Shown here: piece by piece, positions 1 to 11,807 of the stretch | Numbering within the stretch: position 1 is the stretch's first letter | Layout: each line of letters opens with the position of its first letter | NCBI GenBank assembly: GCA_024196135.1 | Contig: JAMQCK010000018.1 | Span: 124,001-188,000, forward strand | Reading direction: 5' to 3' | DNA: 64,000 nucleotides | DNA from: Pleurotus ostreatus/Saccharomyces cerevisiae fusant | Lineage: Eukaryota; Opisthokonta | Made by a program: the position numbers and the translations under genes | The notes under the pieces: model-generated | Told to the model about the DNA's origin: nothing | Seen by the model: only the letters and a program-made list of their open reading frames with translations | Databases searched by the model: none

Positions 1-770
1 CCTGCGCATGTGTCGACAACACGTACAAAGACGCATTTCTTCTCCGTGCGGCAAACTGTCGCGAGATTAGATTACGAAATATAGTCGGCTCGGACTGGAC
101 GCACGCTCCAAGAACTTGTAGCACTTCGGCTTGTTCGTCCACCCCTGAAGCGTCAATGCGGCAGCAAACGAGGCATCCTGTAGGTGATTAGCGGGCGACT
201 GTAGATACCGTCGCTGTCACATACCGTAGGTGCCCAGTTGCCATTCGCCCAGCAGCTCGGATTCTGGAGATCATGGCCGGTATACCTACTTCGCGTAAGT
301 AAGAATCGTAGCGACATGACTATCGCGTACCAGGTGATTGTCACGGCCTCTGGTTTGCCAATGCCTTGGATCGTCTTGATGACCTTCGCCACGGCGGCGC
401 TGACGCCTTTTCCAACGCCTTTACCGACGTTCTTGAGGTGATCGACGGAGAGCTTCCGCTTGCTTAAAGACGAGGCGGAGTAATCGTCGTCCATAGTGTC
501 AAGCGCCGACGAGTCGTTGCCAGCCAGAAGAGGTAAACCGGCGAGGGGCGAGTCCTCCATAGGCAAGTCGCGTCGGTACTTGTATTGCATGTCGGTCACG
601 TTAACGGTTTCCCAGCCATCGCGAGGGTCAAAGACGTAGTTATCGCCTAGGGAATGAGGGCGAGTGTAGCGACTTTCGAGGACAGCGCGAGAGGGAGATC
701 CGAGGGAAGCGCGCGCAGCGGCAGAGAGCGCGCTGATGAGAGGCACGAGGACGAGAAGCTTGAAGTTCAT
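1..770 (-). CDS. Secreted RlpA-like double-psi beta-barrel protein (3' end cut by window edge)
   Basis: The protein opens with a signal peptide (MNFKLLVLVPLISALSAAARA) and a spacer of about 100 residues holding a KR processing-like site. The conserved C-terminal domain follows. Splicing out 286-330, 178-224 and 56-104 joins TWYTGHDLQNPSCW to NWAPTDASFAAALTL, then to NKPKCYKFLE and KKCVFVRVVDTCAG. This is the cysteine-rich barrel found in basidiomycete expansin/RlpA-like secreted proteins, and the VVDTC segment carries the usual aspartate. Such proteins act outside the cell, often at the wall, but no enzyme activity can be assigned. The stop codon lies beyond the left edge. The start at 770 is chosen because it gives the signal peptide. 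The family call is firm and the role is unknown. Confidence 0.8.
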
Positions 771-1124
771 GATGGCGTGTGGCGGCGAGTCAAAGAGGGA
801 AAGGCGAGCGTCTGTGTTGGCTCAATAGTTGGCACTTGGTGCAGGGCGAGTGGGCGAGTTCCTGGAAAGATGGCGATGGAAGGAAGCAAAGAGCGAGGTT
901 GACAATGTTTGGTCGCCCGGCAGCTTTTCAGCCGTCGAAAGGCTGTTTGACGTTCAGATGACAAGTTCGTCGGAATTTCCCCTAGGCGTCGTTGCGATGA
1001 GCTCGGGCATACAGCTGGTCAGCCGATGGTATACATAGCGCCAGCTTGGTAAGAAACGAAGCGACCGCGACAGTCATAGTCCAGGAGTGAATGGAGGATG
1101 AGACGCAGTGGCGGAGGGAAGGTG

Positions 1125-1144
1125 GGTTATCAGATATGATAACC
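1125..1144. promoter_or_regulatory. Perfect dyad GGTTATCA-GATA-TGATAACC
   Basis: Two 8-base arms are exact reverse complements around a 4-base GATA spacer. Each arm holds a TGATAA core, the site bound by fungal GATA factors such as nitrogen or iron regulators. It lies about 200 bases before the TF1 start. The dyad is seen directly; binding is inference. Confidence 0.5.
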
Positions 1145-1177
1145 TGCTATGCGGTCATCGTGACTCACGCGATCGGG

Positions 1178-1205
1178 CGGACCGTTACGCGTTACGGCCG
1201 GTCCG
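1178..1205. promoter_or_regulatory. CGGACCG / CGGTCCG inverted repeat containing CCG-N10-CGG
   Basis: Seven-base arms at 1178-1184 and 1199-1205 are exact reverse complements. Inside lie a CCG-N10-CGG pair (1182-1197) and a doubled CGTTACG. Paired CGG triplets are the usual target of Zn2Cys6 dimers, so TF1 or its paralogue TF2 could bind here. This is a candidate site only. Confidence 0.4.
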
Positions 1206-1341
1206 GGGAAGGAACCGCCGCCTTGATATATGTAACTTGCCGCTGACCAACCAACATCTCAAGTCCCCTCCCCGCGCCTGTCTGCTCCCAAATATCCCAC
1301 AGCCTTTCTGGCTTCTTATTTGGGCGACTCTCTAGTCAAGG

Positions 1342-4300
1342 ATGCCGGCAGATACTTCAGGCGTCCATGCCCGACGACATTCAGTTCGCAAGTCCTCCGG
1401 CGACGACGATCTCGAGGTTCGGCGGGCACGGGGGGAGCTCTCTTGTGCTGAATGCAGACGACTAAAGGTGCGTCGTATATCCATGTCGATTGTGCCCGTT
1501 GCTCATCATGTTTTGTCGTTCAGCTCAAGTGCGACAAGAAAATTCCGTGTGGCAGTTGTGGTATGTGCCTTTCGGTGCATCTGTTTACGCATTTACCGAC
1601 GTGAGCAGTACGCAGAGGTTGTCCATCGATATGCCCCAACGGAAGCTTGTCTTCAGGTCAAGGCATGAGGTGCGCTCCAATGCCCCGGATCTTGTACACC
1701 TCTAAAACCCTATCACCAGTCGCTTCGTGCTCGCAGATACCACCGAGCTGCATGGCAAAATACAAGAGATGGGACAGCGCATACGGCAATTGGAGGTGCG
1801 TTATTACGTCTGTGACTAGAGACCATGCATTGACGACCACTCAGGACGCTCTCGCGATCTTCCAAGCAGGTGTTTCCAACGAGACACATCCTCTCCTTCG
1901 CCCAGAACTACTCTCCATCAAATTTGGCCCAGAACGCCTCATTGCCCCCGAGCGAGAGAAGCCTCGCAGAGACCACTCTGTCGACTCAATCGACGCCCTT
2001 GGCACCCTTACTATAGGCGAACGCGGCGACGCAAAGTACTTTGGACGCTCCGCTGGTTCTGAAACCCTCTTCCTCGCTGGCGCAGAGCTTGAACCACCTA
2101 TCGACGAAGACGACGACTATTCCCCTCTTGCGGCCGAAATCGCCCGCCTCTCGTCCTCTTTCCCCTTCAACGACGGCTTCGCCGTGACTGAGCGCACCCT
2201 CGACCTCCTCTACACCTATCTACCCGAACAACCACGCGCCTGGACACTTTGCGAGACCTACTTGGAACACGCTGCCTGGTCCTTCCGCCCTCTCAAGCGA
2301 GATGAGATCATAGACGATCTGTTGACGCCTGTGTACAAGCTCAAGAAGCAAAGGGCAACAGACCCTACAGTCCCCCACAGCGTATCAGCGCACAAGCTCG
2401 CTGTGTTATACTGCCTCTTCGCCATCGGCGCCCTCGTCGATCTGACCCTACCTCCATGTAAGCCAGCCAATAATTGCCGTCGCATTACCGATTCTTATGT
2501 CCGCGAACGTAGTCAACGCCGAGGCGCGCAATTACCACCACCTTGGCCGCGCTGCTCTTTCCTCCCGCTCTGTCTTCGACTCGCCGGAAATTGCGACCGT
2601 CCAGGCCGTCCTTCTTATGGCAAACTTCCACACCTTGGGTGGCAAGCGATATACCATGGACAGCGCCTGGAGTCTAACAAGTCTGGCCTGCAAGCTATCT
2701 CAGAGTGTAAGTTCCTCGTCCATCGTCGTCAGCCCTTCTCTGACCTTTGATTAGCTTGGTCTACGTAAATATCATGCTTCCTACTGGCCGCGGCGTGTTC
2801 TCATGAGCTCTCATCGTAGACCGTGATCCTGCGCGATGGCACATGGACCCGAAGACGGTTCAACGTAGACGCAACCTATTTTGGGAGCTGTTTGCGCATG
2901 AGCACTTTTTGGTAGGCCTTCATAGGCTCGTCGGCGAATCCGTCTAATATCACCGACAGAGTCTGGCTCTAGGGCGACCAGCCGCTATACGCCTTTCATA
3001 CTGCGACTGCGAGTTCCCCTATGACGACGAGCAGACACTGGACGATAAGGGCCAGCCTCGAATAGGACGTGAGTGCTCACGCATTTTCCTCCGATCAAAT
3101 GACTCAGTTTCTTTCCTCCTCAGATCACCGCTGGAAAATCGAGTTCGCGCGCGATATACTTGCTGTGGTCACTGAGTCGGTGTTGACGGCCGACCCACCA
3201 AGCTATGAGACTATTCTGGACCTCGACCGCAAGGTTCGCGAGAAGGTGCTCCCTGAGCATCTGGACGTGTTTTTGAGCCCGCATGACGAGCACTACACGC
3301 CGTTCACCTTCATGAAGGGCGGTTTGTTGTCACAATATAGGGCTATCAGTACGTGGTTCATCTACTTCTTGGTTCCACAGTCGCTCATACGGTATGCCAG
3401 CCTTGTTGTACATCCACCGTAGCTTCTTCGCTCAAGCTATGCTCGACCATCCCGCCAATCCCCTCCGAAGTGCATATGCTCCTTCCTTCCTCGCTGCGTA
3501 CCGCTGTGCATCGAAGATGATCAAGACTAGTCTCAACCACTTTGAGCGTTTCCCGGAACTCTGCCTCCGATGGTGGAATGTCTGGACACATCGTACGTTC
3601 TCTAGTCGATCCTTCATGGTTCTTACTGACCATCCCTTCAGTGTTCTCTGCCGCAGTATGTTGCTATCGGCCTATGGCATTGGGCGTCTGCTTACATGAC
3701 TACAGATAACAGTGGGATGCATCGTCACACGCGCGCCGTCCTCGACCATGGCGTCCAGTGCCTTCATCGAGCTCGGCCTCGCCTGTGACATGTTTGCGAA
3801 AGGTGCCGTGCACTCTCGTCGTGCTCGTAGTGGCTTCGTGCGCACATTTTCCTCTACTGACCTGCCCCGTGTTCACATGTCTCTTCTTTTCCTTCTATCA
3901 AGGCGGTCCTATGCAAGCTACGGCTCAAGGCGTTCAAGGCATACTCGCAATTTATGTCCGGCGGCAAGCTGCCCAAGTCGGAAGACACAAACTACTGCGA
4001 CGACGAGCTCGCCATCTTTGGCGGCCACACACGCGTCCTCGTTAGCAAGATGATGTCGAGATGGCAGATCGACAAGGCTGGTTGTAATGGGAAGAGTCCC
4101 AAGCAACTCAACGGCTCCTCTCCGGCAGCGAGCACCGACTCGGCGCCAGCGAGCCCAATGACCGAGGTGCATCCCAGCCTCGTCGAGTATCTTTCGCTGC
4201 TGCCTCCGGGATCGCAAGTCCCGAGCCCGCCTTCTGCGAGCGAGGGGCTCACGGACTCTGAAGCCGCGGCGAGGCAATCGGCTTTCTCCTACGTGACAGG

Positions 4301-4643
4301 TCCTGCCCACAAGCCCACGGCGCTGCCGAGCCTGACGCAACAGTTCACGCCGGCGCTTTGCAATGGGTGGACGGCTCCGTCGACTGCGCTGAACGGCAAC
4401 GGCGGACCCTCGACGTTGACCAACGGGACCACGACGCAAATTCCACCAGATGCCAGTATGTTCTTCGACATGTACGGACAGTCGTTCCCGACAACCGATG
4501 CCACAGCACCGCTGCACGCGACCGAGGACGCGGGCCTCATGGACCTCGGTATGCTGATCTCGGGAGAGAGCGCGATCGACGAGCAGTGGATGTCGTTCAT
4601 GCGCGATACGGTGTTAACGGACAAGAACTCGCGACATGCGTAG
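1342..4643 (+). CDS. Zn2Cys6 fungal transcription factor (TF1)
   Basis: This is a nuclear DNA-binding regulator. Splicing restores a binuclear zinc cluster SCAECRRLKLKCDKKIP followed by CGSCVRRGCPSIC, with spacing C-X2-C-X6-C-X5-C-X2-C-X8-C, within the first 70 residues. A short helical linker (TTELHGKIQEMGQRIRQLE) follows, suitable for dimerisation. The long middle region resembles the fungal-specific transcription factor domain (…LYCLFAIGALVDL…, …LMANFHTLGGKRYTMD…, …LLYIHRSFFAQAMLDHP…). The tail is Ser/Pro/Thr-rich and ends near DEQWMSFMRDTVL. About a dozen short introns interrupt the gene. It is a full-length paralogue of the regulator at 11808-15020, sharing the zinc finger, the HRSFFAQA block, an LAIFxGHxR block and the end motif. 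Its targets are unknown; its own promoter carries CGG dyads. Confidence 0.85.
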
Positions 4644-5058
4644 GTGGTGTAGTGCATAATATGATAGCTAGCTTTCTTACTAGAGCGGATCCGTTAGTAG
4701 TTATTTATCGTAGTATGAGCCGTGTAGTCTTGGCGCGTCCTCCCGCCTGCTTCTGTTTACGACCCCGTGTAGCATACATCTTGCATTATAGAGAGCTGGA
4801 CGCGCTTCGCTCGCGTATCGTACGGACTCGGCTGACCTTTCGTTTGAGGACCGTTGTCGGGCGTTCGCGGCGCGCATCGCGCGCAATTGGTGCATGGATT
4901 TGCGCAATGGATCACATGACCGCGCCTCATCATTGATTCCACACTCATGTCGAATCGGAATTGCCCCTTCTCCTGTCGAGTCACTTGCCTGGCAGACGTT
5001 CTGCGGCGCTATCGCTGTAGAGCTACGATACACACTATCCGCTTCTTGAACAACCTAG
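4644..5058. other. Intergenic, TF1 to PLP enzyme
   Basis: This holds the 3' region of TF1 and the promoter of the next plus-strand gene. I see no further gene or clear element. Confidence 0.5.
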
Positions 5059-6841
5059 ATGGCGCCTCCTAAAGTCAGTGGGACAGACCTCATCCACGGC
5101 GATGGTGTTCTCGGGCACACGCCGGAGGTCGCTCCCTCTATTTCCATGTCTACCAGTAAGCATTCAGCCACTTCTTCCCCAAAGTTATCTTTTGAAAAAT
5201 TCTGTGTACACCTTGTGCTATCTGGCTATCTATGAAAAAGCCTCGGGACATGCTGACAAGCCGGTGTAGCCTTCAGAGCGCCTCTACCGAAGCCCGATGC
5301 AGGCCCGGTCGACCTGTCTACCGAGGACCTGCGCAATCCGACGCGCAACCTATACTCGCGGTACACACAGCCTGTGAGCACCCGTGCTGAGCACATTCTC
5401 AGCAAGGTCAACGTACGTCACTTCGCTGTATGATTCCTTCGTGTACAGCGTACGAATGACCCTCTGACCAACAGGAGGGCTTCGCTATTACCTACTCGTC
5501 CGGCTTGGCTGCCTTCTTCTCGGTAAGCGTCGACGGCGTCTTGGTAAGAACACTCACTGACGTCGAGTCAGGCGCTCGTCCACGTTCGCCCCAAGCGCGT
5601 CGCCGTGCAGGGCGGGTACCACGGCTGCCATGTCGCGCTGCAAGTGTACAATAGGGCTCGCGACGAGGTCGTCCCCAGCATCGGCCTGGACGACGAGTAT
5701 CAGCCCGGCGACATGTGCTGGCTGGAGACCCCGCTGAATCCTACGGGAGAAGCCAGGTACTGCCTTTTTGTGAACGTCGAAGGTGAAGCATGCGCTGACG
5801 GAGATTCCGTAGGGACATCCAGTACTACGCAGACAAGGCAGGTTCTCTTCTTTGACTGACGTTGAATGCCTTGCTGAAACAGCTCGCAGATCCACAAGGT
5901 CGGAGGAGTGCTTCTCGTCGATGCCACGTTTGGGCCGCCGCCGCTGCAATACCCTTTCAGGTTTGGCGCCGACATGTAAGTCACGCTATGTCTTCTTGGG
6001 GCTCTCGCTGAAAGCATGACCAGTATCATGCACTCGGGGACGAAGTACTTTGGTGGCCATTCCGACCTACTATGTGGCGTCCTTATCGTCAAGACGCACG
6101 AGCAGTGGACCAAGGTTGACCCTACCTGACGTCCAGATGTTGCTACATGGCTGACGCTCACGCTTTCAGCTATGGACTGACCGTACCTACATGGGTAACA
6201 TGATGGGGTCCATGGAGGCTTGGCTATTGCTTCGCTCTCTCCGAACTCTGCACTTGCGCGTCGAAAGGCAGTCCGAAAACGCGACTAAGCTAGCTCAGTG
6301 GCTCTCGCAAGTCTCCAAGACGCCCGAAGGAGAGACTTTCGATGGCGTCCCAGGGGGCATCATTAAGACCGTCTGGCACTCGTCCCTTCAGGGAGTCGAC
6401 AAGCGAGGCTTTGACCCCAAGAAGCAGATGACTGGTGGCTGGAATGCGACGTTCGCGATGGAGGTATGCTCTTGAGCGTGCAGCACCGCCGGTCCCTCAC
6501 ATGGTTGTAGATGGCAAATTCGGAGTACGCCAGGTTGCTGCCGCATACTTTGAAGTATTACATCGTACGTTGGCGGTTTTCATGGTATTCGAGAAGATAT
6601 ACTGACCGTGACATAGCCTGCGACCAGTCTCGGCGGTGTCGAAACTTTGGTCGAGCAGCGCATTCAGAGCGATCCCGGCGCTCCGCCTGGTCTAATCCGC
6701 ATCAGCGTTGGAGTCGAGGACATAGAGGACCTGAAATCGGACATGAAGCAGGCGTTGCTCAGCATCAAGGTGAGTATCTTCCTGACCACGATACAGTACC
6801 CAGGACTTAACAAAAGCCTATAGGGGAATGCGAAGCTCTAG
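5059..6841 (+). CDS. Cystathionine gamma-synthase/lyase-family PLP enzyme
   Basis: This is a pyridoxal-phosphate enzyme of the Cys/Met metabolism family, acting on the gamma or beta carbon of sulphur amino acids or their esters. The N-terminus runs MAPPKVSGTDLIHGDGVLG. The fold's landmarks follow in order: NPTRNLYSRYTQP, the cofactor loop around ITYSSGLAAFFSAL, ETPLNPTGEARD, VDATFGPPPLQYPF, and HSGTKYFGGHSDLLCGV with the Schiff-base lysine. The C-terminal half includes GGVETLVEQR and LIRISVGVEDIEDLKSDM. About ten short introns are present. It could be a normal transsulphuration enzyme or a C-S lyase of special metabolism; sequence alone does not decide. It lies 415 bases after TF1 on the same strand. 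Confidence 0.85.
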
Positions 6842-7117
6842 CTGGCACATAGATAGGTCATGTTATCCCGTCGACAGCGCTTCCCAGTCAAGAACAATGT
6901 ACTTCTGACAGCCCGGTCCGATTTTCTGACACTTCAAACTATGTGCGAAGCCGTTTTCTGACTTTCGGCCTTCCTTCTTGAGTTTATCGGGGTGAGAATT
7001 ACCACGCGATCCCCATCGAGGTAAATGGACGGCCGGTATATATTGACGTGTCTGCTTCGATTGCCTTCGTCCCCTCTTCTTTCCCTCCTCCATCCCATCG
7101 CCTGCTCATCGATAACG

Positions 7118-8611
7118 ATGTCGCGCACGCGTCTGTATCTGAAGAGTCAGTAGTCAGTGTCTCTCTCGGTGCGCGCGCTGATGAGAGGCCTTAGATCTGC
7201 CCACTGATCTCACGGAGGCTGAAGTCAGAAAGGTAGGATACCGCATACTCGGTGTACTAGACGGTACTCACTATTCAACCGCAGTATCTGGATGGCTTCG
7301 GGCCCATAGTCTCCCTGAAGATCGGTCATGGTGAGCTCCAGAGCGCATACCTCGCGATTCACCGACGCTAACCAGATACCAGATCGGTCCTACGCTTTCG
7401 TACAATATCTTCAGGAGGAGGTGCGTGTCACTTCGCTCGCGGATGTACGAAGCGATCTCATCAGAATCAGGATGCGCAAGGCCTTTGTCGTACTGCGAAA
7501 CATCATCGTCTCATGGGTGCTGGTGCGATATACCATACACCTTTTGCGCAGGCGTCTGATGCCCTTCATACAGACGTTGCTGTGGAATACGCGGTCAGTC
7601 GACCCCGGGAACGGTTCCCGGTCCTCGTCGATAATGTACCAAAAGAGCTTTGCTGGTACGCTCCTCGAAAACCCTGATCTACGACCTTACTGACGCATAT
7701 ATCCACAGGCAGCAATTGAAGGATTTCGGACGCCTGGCTGGTGGCTTGGTGGCCTTTTGCGACATCGATCGTCTCAATCGCACGCGAGGGTAAGCTCTCT
7801 GCATTGCAAGTCCCGGACAATGACTGACAGCCTCGCAGTTTTCTCGAATACTGGAGCATGGCCGAGGCTCTCGACGCCATCTCAAAATTGGACGGCCAAG
7901 AGCTCGGGGGGCAGCCGGTTCAATTGTCTGCAAATGTAAGTCCTCTTGTTACGTTTGCGGTGCTCCTGAGTCTAGCATACTTAGTTTGATATGCCACCAC
8001 CCAAGAAACGTCGCACACGGACATCCCGCTCATCGCACGAACACTCGCATCTTTCTTCGCGCTCAAGCAAAAGAGGGTCCCCGTACCCCGCTCTCCATCA
8101 CGAGGAAATCTATCATTTGGGTGTAGATGTACATCATCGGCAGGCCAGGTCACGCCATGCGAGCCGTCGCTCGATGTCTCCTCGGTCGCGGCGTCGGGAC
8201 TCGACCTGTACAATCGAATCAGAGTATGGCCATGAACTCTCGGGCCTCCAGCAGCACCCCACTTCGTCCTACCCCATCCCAGCGCATGGCCCAGTCCGAC
8301 ATTCGACGTCGTACTACAGCCTGCGCCACTACTCGGTCTCTCCTCCTTCATCGGCGCTGCCAGGGGGCTACAGCGCGATTGGCACTCGCCCGCTTGGCCG
8401 TGACCACGCTTCGGCTCTGGCCTACGACAGGCCAGGCTTCGAGGACCTCGTCGCCGATCCTTACGACGACAGGGCCTACCTCCATCGGGGCGTTCATGGA
8501 GGCCGTCCTACCTCTGACGAGGGCCGCGGTTATGTCGACCCGTATGCATACGAGCACCGTCTCGCACCTTCTTGGGAAGACTACCACCATCCGCACGCTC
8601 GCATCAACTAG
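7118..8611 (+). CDS. SR-type splicing protein with two RNA-recognition motifs
   Basis: This is a nuclear pre-mRNA splicing or mRNA-handling protein. The first RRM starts at the N-terminus: splicing at AAGA|GTCAGT gives MSRTRLYLKNLPTDLTEAEV, with RNP2 as LYLKNL. RNP1 follows as DRSYAFVQYL. A second, less canonical RRM reads RFPVLVDNVP … GGLVAFCDIDRLNRTRG … EALDAISKLDGQELGG. After it comes an Arg/Ser-rich tail (PPPKKRRTRTSRSS, RHASRRSMSPRSRRRDS) and a Tyr/His/Pro-rich end. The order RRM-RRM-RS resembles the SRSF1/Srp2 group. At least six short introns are present. The start is supported because the RNP2 motif begins within a few residues of it. Confidence 0.82.
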
Positions 8612-9313
8612 ATTTTCTGTTCCTCGCACGCATTTCTCATGAAAGCATAATGCTTCTTCTGCACTGACCTCGTACATCGGAATCACTCATAGCTCTGTCT
8701 ATCTGCACTTACAACTGGTTTCCTCGTCACTTCGCATATCGTTGCGCATTCGCGTTCTCGTATACCCATACATCGCTCACCCTTCGCTTCACCATGGTGC
8801 CTTGCTCTCTCAAGCTTCCACAGTTCCATGTGTCCCTCGCTCGCGACATGCACGCTACCTACATCGTCAACCTCCATACCGAGCTCATCGTTTCAATCAG
8901 AACTTGTAATTCTGTACTTACCGCTGCTCTTCCCTCTGTAGCACTCACCCATACCTCTGTATCAGCTACGTCGTCTCACATACGAGCACCATTACTTCCG
9001 TCTGTACCTCGCATGTCGCATAACCGCACCGCATCCTGCTTTTGAGGTCATACACCCATGTTTTGGGTCCCTCGGCTCCGCTTTCGGCTTTTGCCGTGGA
9101 TGCATCACGTGTCCATGTTCGAGTTTTGGTGATGTGATTCAAGCCGTTCGGAAGGCGATGCTGAAGAGTAGAGCCATGTCCAGTGAATTGCTATCAGAAG
9201 GTCTGATACAGAGACCGTCTATTCAGCTGAGTATCCTGATCGTATTGTATGTGTTGAGGCAAGAAGTCGGCTATCGTACCCTATTCTCGTGTCACTTCCG
9301 TCATCTCCAGGGT
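8612..9313. other. Convergent intergenic region
   Basis: This lies between two 3' ends (SR protein and membrane protein). I see no gene: the short open frames show no domain and no splice logic. Confidence 0.5.
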
Positions 9314-10871
9314 CTACTTCATGGATGACTTGGCAGATATCGTCCGAGTGCTGGGGCGTCTTTCGTTGTCCTCTGTTCTGCCAGCTCCGCCGCCGCTCCC
9401 CTTGACATTGCCGCTCTTCCACACACCCACAGGTCGAGTGTCCGAACTTCCGTCCTGAAGCTCGCGTCCTGTCAGGTTGGCACCAGTGGCGTTGGATATC
9501 ACCGCGCGTGCATGTATGAGAATCGCCGTGAGTGCGGATATGTACGGAACGCAGTCCGTAAGGAAATAAGTCGAAACATTGTCGACGTCGTACATGATCT
9601 GGGAGAGCAAGATGACCGTACTGGAGGCAAGGGTTAACTATTCTCAAAAAATTTGGAGGGAGATCGAGGTGTATGCTCACGTATTCAAGGCGGCGCTTTC
9701 GACTACGATGATGAGAGCGGTCTGACTCGGCCAGCGCGATAGATTAAGTGGTTTGAGCGAGAACAAGACAAAGAAATAGCCGTGCGTTAGCAAGAAACAA
9801 ATCGCTCTGAAGGGCGCGTACCTTGATTGACTGGCTGATACCATGGTCCATGGTTTGCCGCCGGATACGAGCCAGTCGCCAGACAACCAGCGCTGTACGT
9901 TCTCCCTCTGAGAGAAGGTCGAAAACTCAGCATAGTATGCCACATACCGGTGCAATAGAAATTGATACTGAAGGGAAATATCTGTTAGAGAAATATAATG
10001 TAGCAGCTGATATCATACCTTAGCGAAGGGACGGCTCGCGCAAGCCTCCAGTGATGTAGGGATGTAAGGGTCTCAGGGAGCGAGGGATCGAACTGAAGTA
10101 TATTCCGTCAAGAATAAGATCCCAGACAGTTCATTCGTCACTTACCACGCCATACGCATACGTAGTTCCAATGGCTGTGACTTGGAGCGCACGTCAAGCT
10201 GCGATTTAAATCCTCCATTGAGGACTTTACCAGAGAACCCCGCGAGGCAGACGAGGGGAAAAACGACAATTGGTTTGCTATAGTCCCAGATGATGAAGAA
10301 TCGGGATATCTGAGAGCGGTCATGTCAGATATCGGTGGGAAGACTTGATCACACGTAGGTGAAGATCAGGAAAGGGCCGGAGCTTATATAAAATGGAAAA
10401 CATGAAGACTCACTACGAAGGCATCCGAGATGAGGCCGTTTGCCCCATGAAAGGCGAACCTAACGATCCCGATGGAGCCTGCAGATTCCACGTAGTACAT
10501 GGATGCCTGCTGCCCGCCGTGCCAGTATATGAATGCTTGGAAGGATCGAATAACAAGGCTGATCCAATGCTGTTGTGTTTGTAGTCAATAAAACACTTTT
10601 CCCCTCTCATTATCTGGACACTTACACCGGTGAGCGTGGTGGTGAGAATACATAATCCAACAAGAAGCCGACCCTTGGTAGGGTGTCGGGTTGTGCTTGT
10701 ACTTGCCCATCCAGCACGACGATGGCGAAGGAGGTAAAACATGGCCAAAGCGAGGGTAAGATACGTGCCGAAGAGAAGCGACTGTATCGACAGCCCTATG
10801 AGCTTCATCTGCGCCTCCTTTCCTCGGGATTGCAGTGTATAGTCAAAGCTGGCAGGTCGAAGTGTAGCCAT
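9314..10871 (-). CDS. Multi-pass integral membrane protein, mushroom-expanded type
   Basis: This is a membrane protein with about seven predicted hydrophobic spans. Recognisable blocks in order are IGLSIQSLLFGTYLTLALAM, LLVGLCILTTTLTGVSV, YYVESAGSIGMVRFAFHGAN followed by GLISDAFV, SRFFIIWDYSKPIVVFPL, a span around 9680-9800, and NTVILLSQIMYDVDNVSTYFL near the end. The pattern of an early QSLLFGxY, a central GLISDAFxxxRFFIIW and a polar cytoplasmic tail (SGNVKGSGGGAGRTEDN) matches a large family of basidiomycete membrane proteins with no known function. Exons are separated by several short introns. It may start at the first methionine or at the MKLIGL methionine 21 residues later. Confidence 0.7.
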
Positions 10872-11807
10872 AACCGAGCGACAGAGATGATCAGCACTGC
10901 ATTGAGTGCAACGTTATATAGCGACTCAGGTAAATCATCTTTACCGAACTTCGCTGAGCTTTGAGTGGATTAGTAAGCGCGTCCATCGTAGCAGTAGAGG
11001 AGGAGGAGATCTTCGTGAAGTCATTTCCACAGCGGCGTCGATAGATCATGCGATTTCGCTATTTAAGGCTATGCCGTAGTGGTCGGAAACGAGGCCAGGT
11101 CGTTCGTATAGAGCACTATATATTGGCAGTGCCTTTGAGCTCCGTCTCGCCTGAAGCTCCATAAGGTGGAGTGAAGGGGCTTACTGTTACTGAATGTGTT
11201 GTGGAAAGAGACTCTACGCATCGCCGGCAAAGTTATAGCCGCGATACCCGACTTTGTTGAGCAGTGATGTCCTATTATGATACAAGAATTCTCCTTGTAT
11301 ATGGGTGGAGGTGAATGGAGTAACAGACACGTCGAACGAACGAAAGCGATGGCGAGATAAGGCGGCTGACCGGGGCGGAAACTTGACCGAGCCTTCGAAC
11401 GCTGGTGCGGTGCAGGCTTTTGAACGGCTGAGGGCCACTGTTCAGGGCCACTGCTTGGAGCAAGATAGCAGAGCGGACCGACAGCCAGGAGAAGGGAGCG
11501 CGCAGGTACGAGGAACGTGGATGTCGTCCGCCCAAGATGAGTGTTGACTTGTAGGATGTAACATCGTGACCCGGTTCCGACAATGGATTCGGCAAGCGCC
11601 GCGTCACATGATTCAAAGTTGAACTTCGACAGCCCCCCCCCCGGAGAATCTCAGGCTCCAGGCCCGGCAGCGATGCACAGTAAGGAAGGCGGTGGCTATA
11701 AGCGGTGTTTTGCTCAGCCTGACCTCCCCAGGTTGACGTCGTACAGGTCAGAGTATACAAGCGCAATACAGTGGTCCACGCACTGCACATATATGCTACG
11801 GGTAGGT
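10872..11807. other. Intergenic region between membrane protein and TF2
   Basis: These 936 bases hold the promoter of the minus-strand membrane protein and the 3' region of TF2. A run of ten C lies at 11633-11642. A minus-strand open frame of 186 codons (11275-11835) overlaps the TF2 end and has no recognisable domain, so I do not call it. Confidence 0.5.

Larger units (their letters stand above)
771..1341. promoter_or_regulatory. Divergent promoter between the barrel protein and TF1
   Basis: These 571 bases hold no gene I can support. They contain two clear dyad elements close to TF1, listed separately (1125-1144 and 1178-1205), and CT-rich sequence before the TF1 start. Both flanking genes read away from here. 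Confidence 0.6.
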
